DNA of 6,001 nucleotides from Alphaproteobacteria bacterium. GTDB taxonomy: Bacteria; Pseudomonadota; Alphaproteobacteria; Sphingomonadales; Sphingomonadaceae. The stretch's first letter is position 1. Every line of letters begins with the position of its first letter. A program made the position numbers and the translations under genes. The stretch lies in assembly GCA_028293005.1 (NCBI GenBank), contig JAQGLH010000148.1, forward strand, positions 1 to 6,001, written 5' to 3'. Positions 1 through 5,120 of this stretch are shown piece by piece. The notes beneath the pieces were generated by a model. That model saw only the letters and a list, made by a program, of their open reading frames with translations. It was not told the DNA's origin and made no database searches.

Positions 1-150
1 GGCAAGCATGCGATGCTGTTCGGTATCGATCCGTCGGTGAAGCCCGGCGGCAAGATCAGCCTGACCTTCACTTTCAACCCGACGGGGCAAGCGGTGGCCG
101 ATGCGGACGTCGTCGGACCCGGCGCAACCGCGCCTGGCCACGATCACTGA
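1..150 (+). CDS. PCu(A)C-family periplasmic copper chaperone, C-terminal fragment
   Basis: This is the last 49 codons of a gene that starts before the window; TGA is at 148-150. The visible part begins GKHAMLFGIDPSVKPGGKIS and continues through a beta-rich LTFTF segment. This matches the C-terminal strands of the PCu(A)C (DUF461) cupredoxin-like fold. The H-A-M at visible residues 3-5 fits the last HXM element of the family's copper motif H(M)X10MX21HXM; the earlier ligands lie outside the window. Members bind Cu(I) in the periplasm and help load the CuA site of cytochrome oxidase. The tail ends GHDH, a possible extra metal-binding end. The next gene starts 34 bp downstream on the same strand, so co-transcription is possible. 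The family call is fairly safe, but the full length and signal peptide cannot be checked. Confidence 0.8.
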   Translation, partial: GKHAMLFGIDPSVKPGGKISLTFTFNPTGQAVADADVVGPGATAPGHDH

Positions 151-184
151 GGCTCGGCACCGCAGCATCGGCCTCAGGCGCTGA

Positions 185-664
185 ATGACGTCACGCCCCC
201 TCACCCAAGGCGAACGCGCGCTTGCCCGCTCGATCTTCGGCGATGCGATCGATTATGCCCCGGTCAGAATCAAGCGACGACGCTGGTTCCCGCTGCAGCC
301 ACGCCACATCGTGATGGCACCGACCGGCCATATCCATGTCCATCCCGCCAGCGAACAATGGAGTGAGGATTACAGCAATGAACCGCTCCGCATGCAGGCG
401 CTCTTCCTCCACGAGCTGACCCACGTGTGGCAAAGCCAGATGTGCGGGAAATATTATCTGCCGCTGATGCGCCATCCCTTCTGCCGCTACAGCTACCGCC
501 TCAAGCCCGGCCGGCGCTTCAAGGATTACGGGCTCGAGCAGCAGGCCGAGATCGTTCGGCACCTCTTCCTGCTCAGGAACGGCGCTAGCGTGATCGGCGC
601 GCCGCCGCTGGCCATGCTCGAAGCGCTTGTGCCGTTCGGTGCCCACCAGCCGGCTAATTCGTGA
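185..664 (+). CDS. HELTH-motif putative zinc-metalloprotease-like protein ('vgr related protein' type)
   Basis: The product is 159 aa with no signal peptide or membrane segment. Residues 72-83 (ALFLHELTHVWQ) contain an HExxH zinc-binding motif, H76-E77-L-T-H80, in a hydrophobic helix. About 40 residues later E118 lies in an ExxA context (EQQAE, 118-122), where a third zinc ligand would be expected in a gluzincin-like site. The LxHELTHVxQ context resembles the DUF4157/eCIS-core metallopeptidase-like domain. Sphingomonad homologues are commonly named 'vgr related protein', but the sequence contains no VgrG spike domain. The middle is rich in Arg, His and Tyr. ATG at 185 is the only sensible start; no strong Shine-Dalgarno precedes it, so it may depend on read-through from the copper chaperone gene. 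Whether it is an active peptidase, and on what, cannot be told. Confidence 0.75.
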   Translation: MTSRPLTQGERALARSIFGDAIDYAPVRIKRRRWFPLQPRHIVMAPTGHIHVHPASEQWSEDYSNEPLRMQALFLHELTHVWQSQMCGKYYLPLMRHPFCRYSYRLKPGRRFKDYGLEQQAEIVRHLFLLRNGASVIGAPPLAMLEALVPFGAHQPANS

Positions 665-682
665 CTCCCACACCCCGATGCA

Positions 683-710
683 TAGACAAGCGGTTTGCGG
701 TGCGTAGAGT
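683..710 (+). promoter_or_regulatory. Candidate sigma-70 promoter for the lipoprotein gene
   Basis: TAGACA (683-688, five of six matches to TTGACA) and TAGAGT (705-710, four of six to TATAAT) are separated by 16 bp. They lie in the 73-bp gap between the HELTH-motif gene and the GTG start at 738. Transcription would begin near 717. The elements are moderate matches only, so a non-promoter explanation remains possible. Confidence 0.4.
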
Positions 711-725
711 GATCGCAGACAGAGC

Positions 726-731
726 AGGAAG
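726..731 (+). promoter_or_regulatory. Shine-Dalgarno that sets the GTG start at 738
   Basis: AGGAAG lies 6 nt before GTG 738. A second in-frame GTG at 744 would be 12 nt away and is less well placed. This site is the main reason to accept the non-ATG start. Confidence 0.65.
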
Positions 732-737
732 GGCCGG

Positions 738-1397
738 GTGACGGTGCACGAATCGAAGCCGCGCGCGGCACGCCTCTGGGCCTCATCGACCATCCCCTCC
801 TCGTTGCTGGCGGTCATGATGCTCGCCGCCTGCGGATCGTCGGGCTCGGAGCCGGCACCGGAAGGCCAGGCGTCCAACGGCCTCACCGTCGAGCTGCCCG
901 CCGCCGAACCTTATCAGACGGTGACCCGTCCCGAGGCCGCGGCACCAGCGACCGCAATGGCTGCCGCGACGGACAAGGCGAGCGTCGAAGCGATCCCCGA
1001 AGCCGCGCCGGCCGACGAGGAAGCGCCAGAGAAGAAGCCGCCTGAGAAGACTGGAGAGACGAAAGCGGCCGAGAAGGATCGTAAAGCGACCCCGGCGCCG
1101 ACCGCACCCACTGCGCCGGCCGAGGAGAAACAAAAAGCCGCTCCCGCCAAAGCCGCCGACCGCGGCAAGAGCGACGCATCCGACGAGGTTCGGCTGCGTC
1201 CGACCCGCCCGCCGCTTGGCGACGCCGAGATCGCGCGCACGATCGACCGGATCGGCTTCGCCTGCGGCAAGGTCGTCTCGTCAGCGGCCGTCGAGGGCGG
1301 TCCCAAAGGAACCTACAAGATCAACTGCTCTTCGGGCGAAGCCTATCAAGGCACGACCAAGGGCGGCCATCTGTTCTTCCGCCCGTGGACCGGCTAG
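738..1397 (+). CDS. Putative lipoprotein with charged Ala/Pro linker and two-cysteine C-terminal domain
   Basis: The product is 219 aa from a GTG start. A hydrophobic stretch at about 20-31 ends in L29-A-A-C32, a good lipobox followed by GSSGS, so Cys32 should be lipidated and the protein anchored to the membrane, probably facing the periplasm. Residues about 65-147 form a low-complexity region rich in Ala, Pro, Glu and Lys, resembling an extended spacer across the periplasm or through peptidoglycan. The C-terminal part (about 155-219) looks folded. It has GFACGKVV (C176) and YKINC (C197) followed by an aromatic GGHLFFRPW end, and the two cysteines could form a disulfide. Similar C...YxxxC..G..Y tails occur in small hypothetical alphaproteobacterial envelope proteins, but I cannot name a family. 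The gene has its own likely promoter and faces the exosortase operon tail to tail. Confidence 0.8.
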   Translation: MTVHESKPRAARLWASSTIPSSLLAVMMLAACGSSGSEPAPEGQASNGLTVELPAAEPYQTVTRPEAAAPATAMAAATDKASVEAIPEAAPADEEAPEKKPPEKTGETKAAEKDRKATPAPTAPTAPAEEKQKAAPAKAADRGKSDASDEVRLRPTRPPLGDAEIARTIDRIGFACGKVVSSAAVEGGPKGTYKINCSSGEAYQGTTKGGHLFFRPWTG

Positions 1398-1543
1398 CTC
1401 GACCGCGAGTGACGCGCGCGCCGGCGAAGCGGCGGGCCCCACGCGCCCGCTGACGCAATCGCGCGTCTGATCGGGCCGATGGAGGCACGTTTCGGTCGTT
1501 TCCCGCGATTCCCGAGCCGTCGGCTCAGTCCACCTGAAGCAGC
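1398..1543. other. Convergent intergenic region with weak hairpins
   Basis: This 146-bp gap separates the lipoprotein stop from the stop of the exosortase accessory gene on the other strand. It holds a 6-bp GC stem at 1432-1437/1445-1450 with a 7-nt loop, and a 5-bp stem at 1514-1518/1522-1526 with a 3-nt loop. Neither is followed by a T-run on either strand. Either could contribute to termination, but intrinsic terminators are not clearly present. I see no gene here. Confidence 0.35.
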
Positions 1544-2026
1544 CTACCGAGCGAAGGTCGATATCGCCTCCCAGCGCAGGCGCCCGATGTCGCAGCCGCG
1601 CGATGCAGCGACGGCGAGGATCGGCGCGCGCGGTGCGGCGACGCCGAGCCGGCGAAGCTCGCGTCCGATGAAATATTCGATCAGCGGCAGCAGCTTGGGC
1701 GCTCGATCGGTGACGCGGCCACGATAAACGAAATGGAGCGGGCCGACCGGCCGCGCGAGACGCGCATAGGTCTGAGCGAGCGTGCCATGCGGCGGATAAT
1801 TGCGGATCGCCAGGCGGCAGCCGTCGCGCTGCGCGGTGACCATCATCCCCAGCGGGCGCAGCTCGGCGGCAGCCGAATAACCTTCGCGTTCGAGGAAGCC
1901 GGAGACCTGGCTTGCGAAAAGCTGTCCGTCCGGCGGGGGCTCGCCTCGCGAGGCGCCGAGCTTAAGGCCCAGGCTGAGGACGAGCAGCCCGACCAGCGTG
2001 ACTTCAAGCGCGTTGGAAAATTTCAC
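1544..2026 (-). CDS. Exosortase-associated accessory protein (XrtV sorting system accessory type)
   Basis: The product is 160 aa. One N-terminal membrane segment (about 8-24, VTLVGLLVLSLGLKLG) is followed by a soluble domain, probably periplasmic. The domain carries two cysteines, C70 in DGCRLAI and C145 in SRGCDIG, and aromatic/basic stretches such as HFVYRGRV (98-105). The GTG start at 2026-2024 overlaps the 3' end of the exosortase gene by 23 nt with no clear Shine-Dalgarno, which suggests translational coupling. Its size, topology and position match the small helper encoded beside XrtV-type exosortases, and it may be a distant counterpart of the EpsI-like partner of other exosortases. Its biochemical role is not known from the sequence; handling the substrate or the acceptor molecule is only a guess. 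Confidence 0.75.
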   Translation of the reverse strand: MKFSNALEVTLVGLLVLSLGLKLGASRGEPPPDGQLFASQVSGFLEREGYSAAAELRPLGMMVTAQRDGCRLAIRNYPPHGTLAQTYARLARPVGPLHFVYRGRVTDRAPKLLPLIEYFIGRELRRLGVAAPRAPILAVAASRGCDIGRLRWEAISTFAR

Positions 2027-2852
2027 GCCGCGCGCCGTAGAGGCAAATCCCCGCCACCGAGATCAGGGTCAGCCAGGAGAAGACATGCCAGCCGACACCG
2101 GTGTGGATCTGATCGAAATGGGCCGGGAAGAGACCGATCGCGCCTATCCTGAGCACGTTGATCGCGATCGTCACCATAAACGCGGCGAGCAGCGCCATGA
2201 GCGCGGCACGTCTGAACGGCACCTCGAAACATTGATTGACCAGCGCCCACATCACGATCGCGACCGACATGCCCTGAAGCGACGAGCAGCCCGGCGCGAC
2301 CGCGAACTGACCGCTGCCATCGGCAAAGCTGATGAAGTTGCTAACCCTCCCAATGCCGAACAGGCTCGCGACGAGGAAGCTGTCGGCATCGAGCAGCGGT
2401 CCGCTGAACAACGCAAGCACCAGCCTTCCCCAGATCAGCATACCGGTGATCGCAAGAAAGATGATCGCCGCACGACGAAGGTTCGATCCGCGCGCGCTGG
2501 TTGCGATCGCGTATAGCGACAAAAGGGTCAGCGCCCCCGAACTCGCCGGCCCGATCGGCACCAGCACCGCCGCCGCGATTAGCCCGGCCATCCACAGATC
2601 CAGTCGCCGCACCGGCTCCTGCAACGCGGGCTGGACGAGAAGCGCAATACCGGCCGCAGCCGCAACCCAAACGATCGCGCTGATCCCGAACAAATTGCCG
2701 AGCGACGAAGCCAGATCGTGCGCATAGTAAAATTGCAGCGCGAAGCCGAGCAGCGCGTTGCTGATCGCGAGCAGGAAAAGCCAGAGGAAGAGTTTGGGTC
2801 GGGCTAGGCGTGCGCCGGCGCGCGCGGTCGAACCCTCAATTGCCGGGGTCAT
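2004..2852 (-). CDS. xrtV: Exosortase (XrtV-type), membrane transpeptidase-like sorting enzyme
   Basis: The product is 282 aa with about eight hydrophobic segments, typical in length and topology of the exosortase/archaeosortase superfamily. The conserved catalytic residues are present in order: Cys189 in APGCSSLQGM, Arg235 in INVLRIGAI, and His250 in QIHTGVGWH. These enzymes recognise a C-terminal motif-helix-basic-tail signal on secreted proteins at the membrane, cleave it, and are thought to transfer the protein to another molecule. Two candidate substrates lie directly upstream in the same operon and the accessory gene overlaps downstream. The ATG at 2852 has no clear Shine-Dalgarno, unlike the substrate genes, so the enzyme is probably made at a lower level. 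The superfamily is near certain. The V subtype is inferred from the accessory partner and the sphingomonad-like context; an HMM comparison would settle it. Confidence 0.9.
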   Translation of the reverse strand: MTPAIEGSTARAGARLARPKLFLWLFLLAISNALLGFALQFYYAHDLASSLGNLFGISAIVWVAAAAGIALLVQPALQEPVRRLDLWMAGLIAAAVLVPIGPASSGALTLLSLYAIATSARGSNLRRAAIIFLAITGMLIWGRLVLALFSGPLLDADSFLVASLFGIGRVSNFISFADGSGQFAVAPGCSSLQGMSVAIVMWALVNQCFEVPFRRAALMALLAAFMVTIAINVLRIGAIGLFPAHFDQIHTGVGWHVFSWLTLISVAGICLYGARREIFQRA

Positions 2853-2866
2853 GCCGCACTTGTAGC

Positions 2867-2900
2867 CCAGATCGTCGGGTCGGCCAGATCGTCGGGTCGG
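2867..2900. repeat. Perfect 17-bp tandem duplication upstream of xrtV
   Basis: The unit CCAGATCGTCGGGTCGG occurs twice back to back (2867-2883 and 2884-2900) with no mismatch. It fills most of the 54-bp gap between the stop of the downstream mini-substrate gene and the exosortase ATG, ending 14 nt before that ATG. It could be a recent slippage duplication, or a pair of sites affecting expression of the enzyme. Confidence 0.85.
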
Positions 2901-2906
2901 AAGGTC

Positions 2907-3095
2907 TCAGCGCCTCGGACGCTTGCGCAGCGCCCAATAGCCGCCCGCAATCGCGAACAGCGCGGGAATTCCGGCCCCGGCGATCGGGGCGGGCACCGTC
3001 GCAGTGACGCATCCTGCCAGGGCGGGCTCCATTGCCACCAGAAGCGAGACACCGATCGGGGCGATGACGCGGATCACAGTCGTGAATGGCAGCAT
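2907..3095 (-). CDS. Mini exosortase substrate 1 (signal peptide plus sorting signal, lipobox-like cysteine)
   Basis: The product is a 62-aa precursor. Residues 1-27 form a signal peptide ending EPALA. Residues 34-44 read VPAPIAGAGIP, then a hydrophobic helix (about 45-56, with a GGYWAL end) and a basic tail, RKRPRR. This is the three-part design of exosortase sorting signals (PEP-CTERM-like), and the gene lies beside an exosortase. Only about six residues (GCVTAT) separate the signal peptide from the sorting motif. L26-A-G-C29 also fits a lipobox, so lipidation at Cys29 is an alternative to ordinary signal peptidase cleavage. It is a clear paralogue of the gene at 3193-3381. A perfect AGGAGG 7 nt before the ATG supports both the start and strong translation. 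The function of the mature peptide is unknown. Confidence 0.82.
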   Translation of the reverse strand: MLPFTTVIRVIAPIGVSLLVAMEPALAGCVTATVPAPIAGAGIPALFAIAGGYWALRKRPRR

Positions 3096-3102
3096 AAGCG
3101 TT

Positions 3103-3108
3103 CCTCCT
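3103..3108 (-). promoter_or_regulatory. Perfect Shine-Dalgarno of mini substrate 1
   Basis: AGGAGG on the minus strand lies 7 nt before the ATG at 3095. The same site and spacing occur in front of the paralogue, which supports both small ORFs as real genes. Confidence 0.85.
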
Positions 3109-3192
3109 GACCAAATACCGCCAGCGCTACTCGGCGGCCCGAGACTTCCGACTTCAGCACCGATGCCGCGCCATCAGCGCGACCAACGACCA

Positions 3193-3381
3193 TTATTTCT
3201 TGCGATTGCGGAGTGCCCAATAGCCGCCAGCGAACGCGATCAGCCCGGGGATGCCCGCGCCGACGATCGGCGCCGGCACGGCGGGCACCGACATGCTCCC
3301 GGCAAAAGCGGGTTCGACTGCTGCGACGGCGGCAACGCCAGCCGCGGCAAGCACCCGCGATGCGCTCGACAGAGAAATCAT
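3193..3381 (-). CDS. Mini exosortase substrate 2 (signal peptide plus sorting signal)
   Basis: The product is a 62-aa precursor, the same length as its neighbour. The signal peptide covers 1-27 with an Ala/Val-rich core and ends EPAFA before G28. The sorting signal is VPAPIVGAGIPG (35-46), followed by a hydrophobic helix with FAGGYWALR and a basic end, RNRKK. After signal peptidase cleavage only about 7-9 residues (GSMSVPA and adjacent) would precede the sorting motif, so almost nothing but the signal exists. Position 29 is Ser where the paralogue has Cys, so this copy is not a lipoprotein. It is the first gene after a near-consensus promoter and has a perfect AGGAGG site. The N-terminal signal peptides of the two paralogues differ a lot while the sorting segments are nearly the same. 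Substrate status is inferred from architecture and neighbourhood. Confidence 0.85.
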   Translation of the reverse strand: MISLSSASRVLAAAGVAAVAAVEPAFAGSMSVPAVPAPIVGAGIPGLIAFAGGYWALRNRKK

Positions 3382-3388
3382 GGGCAGA

Positions 3389-3394
3389 CCTCCT
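3389..3394 (-). promoter_or_regulatory. Perfect Shine-Dalgarno of mini substrate 2
   Basis: AGGAGG on the minus strand lies 7 nt before the ATG at 3381, matching the spacing in front of the paralogue. Confidence 0.85.
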
Positions 3395-3440
3395 CATGCG
3401 AAGCCGCCCCGGTTCGGGTCAGGCGACTCAATGAAATGCG

Positions 3441-3468
3441 ATTGTATGGGCGCCTCCGCTTCTGTCAA
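3441..3468 (-). promoter_or_regulatory. Near-consensus sigma-70 promoter of the exosortase operon
   Basis: Read on the minus strand, TTGACA (3468-3463, six of six) is followed after 16 bp by TACAAT (3446-3441, five of six). Transcription would start near 3434, giving a 5' leader of about 50 nt before the first mini-substrate ATG at 3381. In DNA this GC-rich such a match is unlikely by chance, and no other promoter of similar quality is seen further down the operon. It probably drives both substrates, the exosortase and the accessory gene. Confidence 0.75.
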
Positions 3469-3498
3469 CGCAGATGGCGGGCGAGCCGGTGAGACGGC

Positions 3499-3581
3499 CT
3501 ATCCGGTGCGGCGCTTGCCGAGCGCCAATAGGCGCCGGCAAGTGCTGCGGCGGCGCCGGTTGCGGGTGTCCAAGACAGCAT
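3499..3581 (-). pseudogene. Frameshifted remnant of a third mini-substrate sorting tail
   Basis: Bases 3512-3541 align with 2920-2950, the tail of mini substrate 1, at 26 of 31 columns with four mismatches and one missing base at about 3526. Restoring one base on the minus strand gives a short reading frame from ATG 3581 ending LAGAYWALGKRRTG then TAG at 3501-3499. This resembles the AGGYWALR-plus-basic-tail ends of the two intact copies. No signal peptide precedes it and the VPAPIxGAGIP motif is worn down to something like TPATGAA. It lies just upstream of the operon promoter, so the array may once have been longer. A real but very short gene, or chance similarity, cannot be excluded. Confidence 0.45.
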
Positions 3582-3683
3582 CTCACGTCACCCTGGCGAA
3601 CGAACAGCTGTTGAGCTAAACTGGACGCATCGCGCTTTTTGCCGGCCATCTGGCTGTCAATGCGCTCCTTTATGGGTGAGCAA

Positions 3684-4556
3684 ATGCTCGGATCGGCAAG
3701 CGATAGCGTCGTCGGCATACCGGTGGAATGGCTGCCGTTCGCAGCATTCTGGCTGCTGTTCATCGGTCTCGCCTTGGTCGAGCTTATGCTGCCGATCCAC
3801 CAGAGGCCGGTCGAGGCGAAGGGCCGGCTTGCCGCGAATTTCGCACTTGGCGGCAGCGTATTCGCGCTGGCGACCTTTCTCCCGCTGTCGGGCATCCTTG
3901 CCGCTCAATGGGCCGCAAGCCATTCGGTCGGCCTGTTGAACGTAGTGGCGATGCCGCTCGGGCTGGCGCTCGTCCTGACCGTCGCGATCAGGAGCCTGGC
4001 TTCTTATACGATGCATGTCGTCGAGCACAAAGTGCCGCTGCTTTGGCGCTTCCATAAGGTCCATCATTGCGACACGGCGATCGACCTTTCGACCGGCTTT
4101 CGATCCCACCCGCTGGCCGCCATCATACAAGCCGTCGTGTTCGCCTCAGTTGCGATCGTCTTGGGCCTGTCCGTCCCGGCGCTGATCGCTTACGAAGTCC
4201 TGGCGTCAAGCTTTTCGCTGCTGACCCACGCCAACCTCCATCTCGGTCGCGCAGAGCCCTATTTGAGATGGCTGATCATCACGCCGCAGATGCACCATGT
4301 TCATCACTCGGCGGTGCAGCGCGAGACCGACAGCAATTTTGGAGACGTGTTCAGCGTCTGGGACCGACTGCTCGGCACCTATTGCGCACGCAGCGTGGAA
4401 GAGGTGCGCGCCATGCGAATCGGATTGGGAGACTCGCACGACCAGCATGCGGGAAATTTGATCCATCAGCTCAAGCTGCCGCTGCTCGGCTCGACGGCGG
4501 GATCCGCGGCGGCCGCCGCCCCTCCTCCTTCGGCGCGTGCCGAAGGAGCCGGTTGA
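3684..4556 (+). CDS. Fatty acid hydroxylase / sterol desaturase family membrane protein
   Basis: This is an integral membrane di-iron enzyme of the fatty acid hydroxylase superfamily. The ATG at 3684 gives 290 aa and is preceded by GGGTGAG; TTG 3639, ATG 3660 and ATG 3672 are in-frame alternatives with no better site. Counting from 3639, the histidine clusters are HVVEH (126-130), HKVHH (139-143), RSHP (155-158), H197 in THANLH, and HHVHH (219-223), in the expected order and contexts (PLLWRFHKVHH, NFGDVFSVWDRLLGTY). Hydrophobic segments lie at about 32-52, 65-90, 100-120 and 160-195. Members use O2 to hydroxylate or desaturate lipids; the substrate here cannot be read from sequence. The last 15 or so residues are low-complexity Ala/Pro and overlap an inverted repeat. 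It is transcribed away from the exosortase operon. Confidence 0.88.
   Translation: MLGSASDSVVGIPVEWLPFAAFWLLFIGLALVELMLPIHQRPVEAKGRLAANFALGGSVFALATFLPLSGILAAQWAASHSVGLLNVVAMPLGLALVLTVAIRSLASYTMHVVEHKVPLLWRFHKVHHCDTAIDLSTGFRSHPLAAIIQAVVFASVAIVLGLSVPALIAYEVLASSFSLLTHANLHLGRAEPYLRWLIITPQMHHVHHSAVQRETDSNFGDVFSVWDRLLGTYCARSVEEVRAMRIGLGDSHDQHAGNLIHQLKLPLLGSTAGSAAAAAPPPSARAEGAG
4525..4548. terminator. Perfect 10-bp inverted repeat, probable bidirectional terminator
   Basis: CTCCTTCGGC (4525-4534) and GCCGAAGGAG (4539-4548) form a perfect stem around the loop GCGT. It sits in the last codons of the hydroxylase gene, 14 bp before the end of the convergent grpE. No T-run follows on either strand, so this is not a classic intrinsic terminator, but position and stem strength suggest it ends transcription from both sides. 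Confidence 0.55.
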
Positions 4557-4562
4557 GCAAAG

Positions 4563-5120
4563 CTACGGCTTCTTGGCCACGCCGACCAGCGCCGGCCTGA
4601 GCAGACGATCCTTGATCATATAGCCCGATTGCATCTCCTGGACGATCGTCCCGGGCTCCGCCTCATCGTTGGGGATTTCGACCATCGCCTGGTGGCGATT
4701 GGGATCGAGCGGCACACCCATCGCTTCGATGCGGGTGATGCCATTGCGCTGAAACGCCGCGTCGACCTCGCGCGCCGTCGCCTCAATGCCGGCGAGCAAG
4801 GCACTGAGCTTGGGGTCCTGGCGCAATTCCTCGGGGACTGCGGCGAGCGCGCGATCGAGATTGTCCTTCACGGACAGCATCTCGCGCGCAAAACCGGTCA
4901 CCGCATAGGCCGAGGCATTGTGCTTTTCCTGCTCGAGCCGGCGGCGGACATTGTGCGTCTCGGCCTGCGCATAAAGCGCATGCTGGCGCACCTCCTCGAG
5001 CTCCTTTTCGAGCTCGGCGAGCCGGTCGAGCTCGCTGCTTCCCTCCGCTTCCGCCACACCGGTGTCGGGGACGTCGTGGCCGTCTTCGGCTTGTTCGTGC
5101 AGCTTCTGGTCGTCGTTCAT
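4563..5120 (-). CDS. grpE: GrpE, nucleotide exchange factor of DnaK
   Basis: The product is 185 aa, a normal GrpE length. An acidic N-terminal tail (1-30) leads into a long coiled coil (about 31-70, DRLAELEKELEEVRQ). This is followed by the conserved helix MLSVKDNLDRAL (81-92), and the beta-domain signature HQAMVEI (143-149) with GYMIKDRLLRPALV (166-179). GrpE dimers release ADP from DnaK in the cytoplasm so that the DnaK-DnaJ folding cycle can continue. Its ATG overlaps the hrcA stop as ATGA (5117-5120), so the two are co-transcribed and translationally coupled; no strong Shine-Dalgarno is visible. The TAG stop lies 6 bp from the hydroxylase stop on the other strand. Confidence 0.97.
   Translation of the reverse strand: MNDDQKLHEQAEDGHDVPDTGVAEAEGSSELDRLAELEKELEEVRQHALYAQAETHNVRRRLEQEKHNASAYAVTGFAREMLSVKDNLDRALAAVPEELRQDPKLSALLAGIEATAREVDAAFQRNGITRIEAMGVPLDPNRHQAMVEIPNDEAEPGTIVQEMQSGYMIKDRLLRPALVGVAKKP

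Noticed and set aside
191..886. A 231-codon open frame on the minus strand
   Set aside because: It runs antisense to two well-supported genes, has a composition typical of GC-rich antisense frames and shows no recognisable motif.
1432..1450. GC-rich 6-bp hairpin after the lipoprotein gene as a Rho-independent terminator
   Set aside because: The stem is short, the loop is 7 nt and no T-run follows on either strand, so it is mentioned only as part of the intergenic entry.
1998..2516. A 172-codon plus-strand frame rich in Arg, Asp and His
   Set aside because: It lies antisense to the exosortase gene, whose catalytic residues and membrane segments are clear.
2836..3114. Overlapping minus-strand frames of 92 and 67 codons in the mini substrate 1 region
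   Set aside because: They share the strand but are in other frames, lack a signal peptide or known motif, and do not use the perfect AGGAGG site that fits the ATG at 3095.
3655..3660. A second TTGACA on the minus strand inside the start region of the hydroxylase
   Set aside because: No -10-like hexamer follows at 15-19 bp, so a promoter is not supported.
3428..3895. A minus-strand frame containing LPAPIGAR, which looks like a sorting motif
   Set aside because: It overlaps the hydroxylase gene, has no membrane helix or basic tail after the motif, and reads the third-copy remnant in the wrong frame, so the likeness is accidental.
4067..4600. A 177-codon plus-strand frame
   Set aside because: It is the +2 shadow of the hydroxylase gene, whose histidine clusters fix the true frame.
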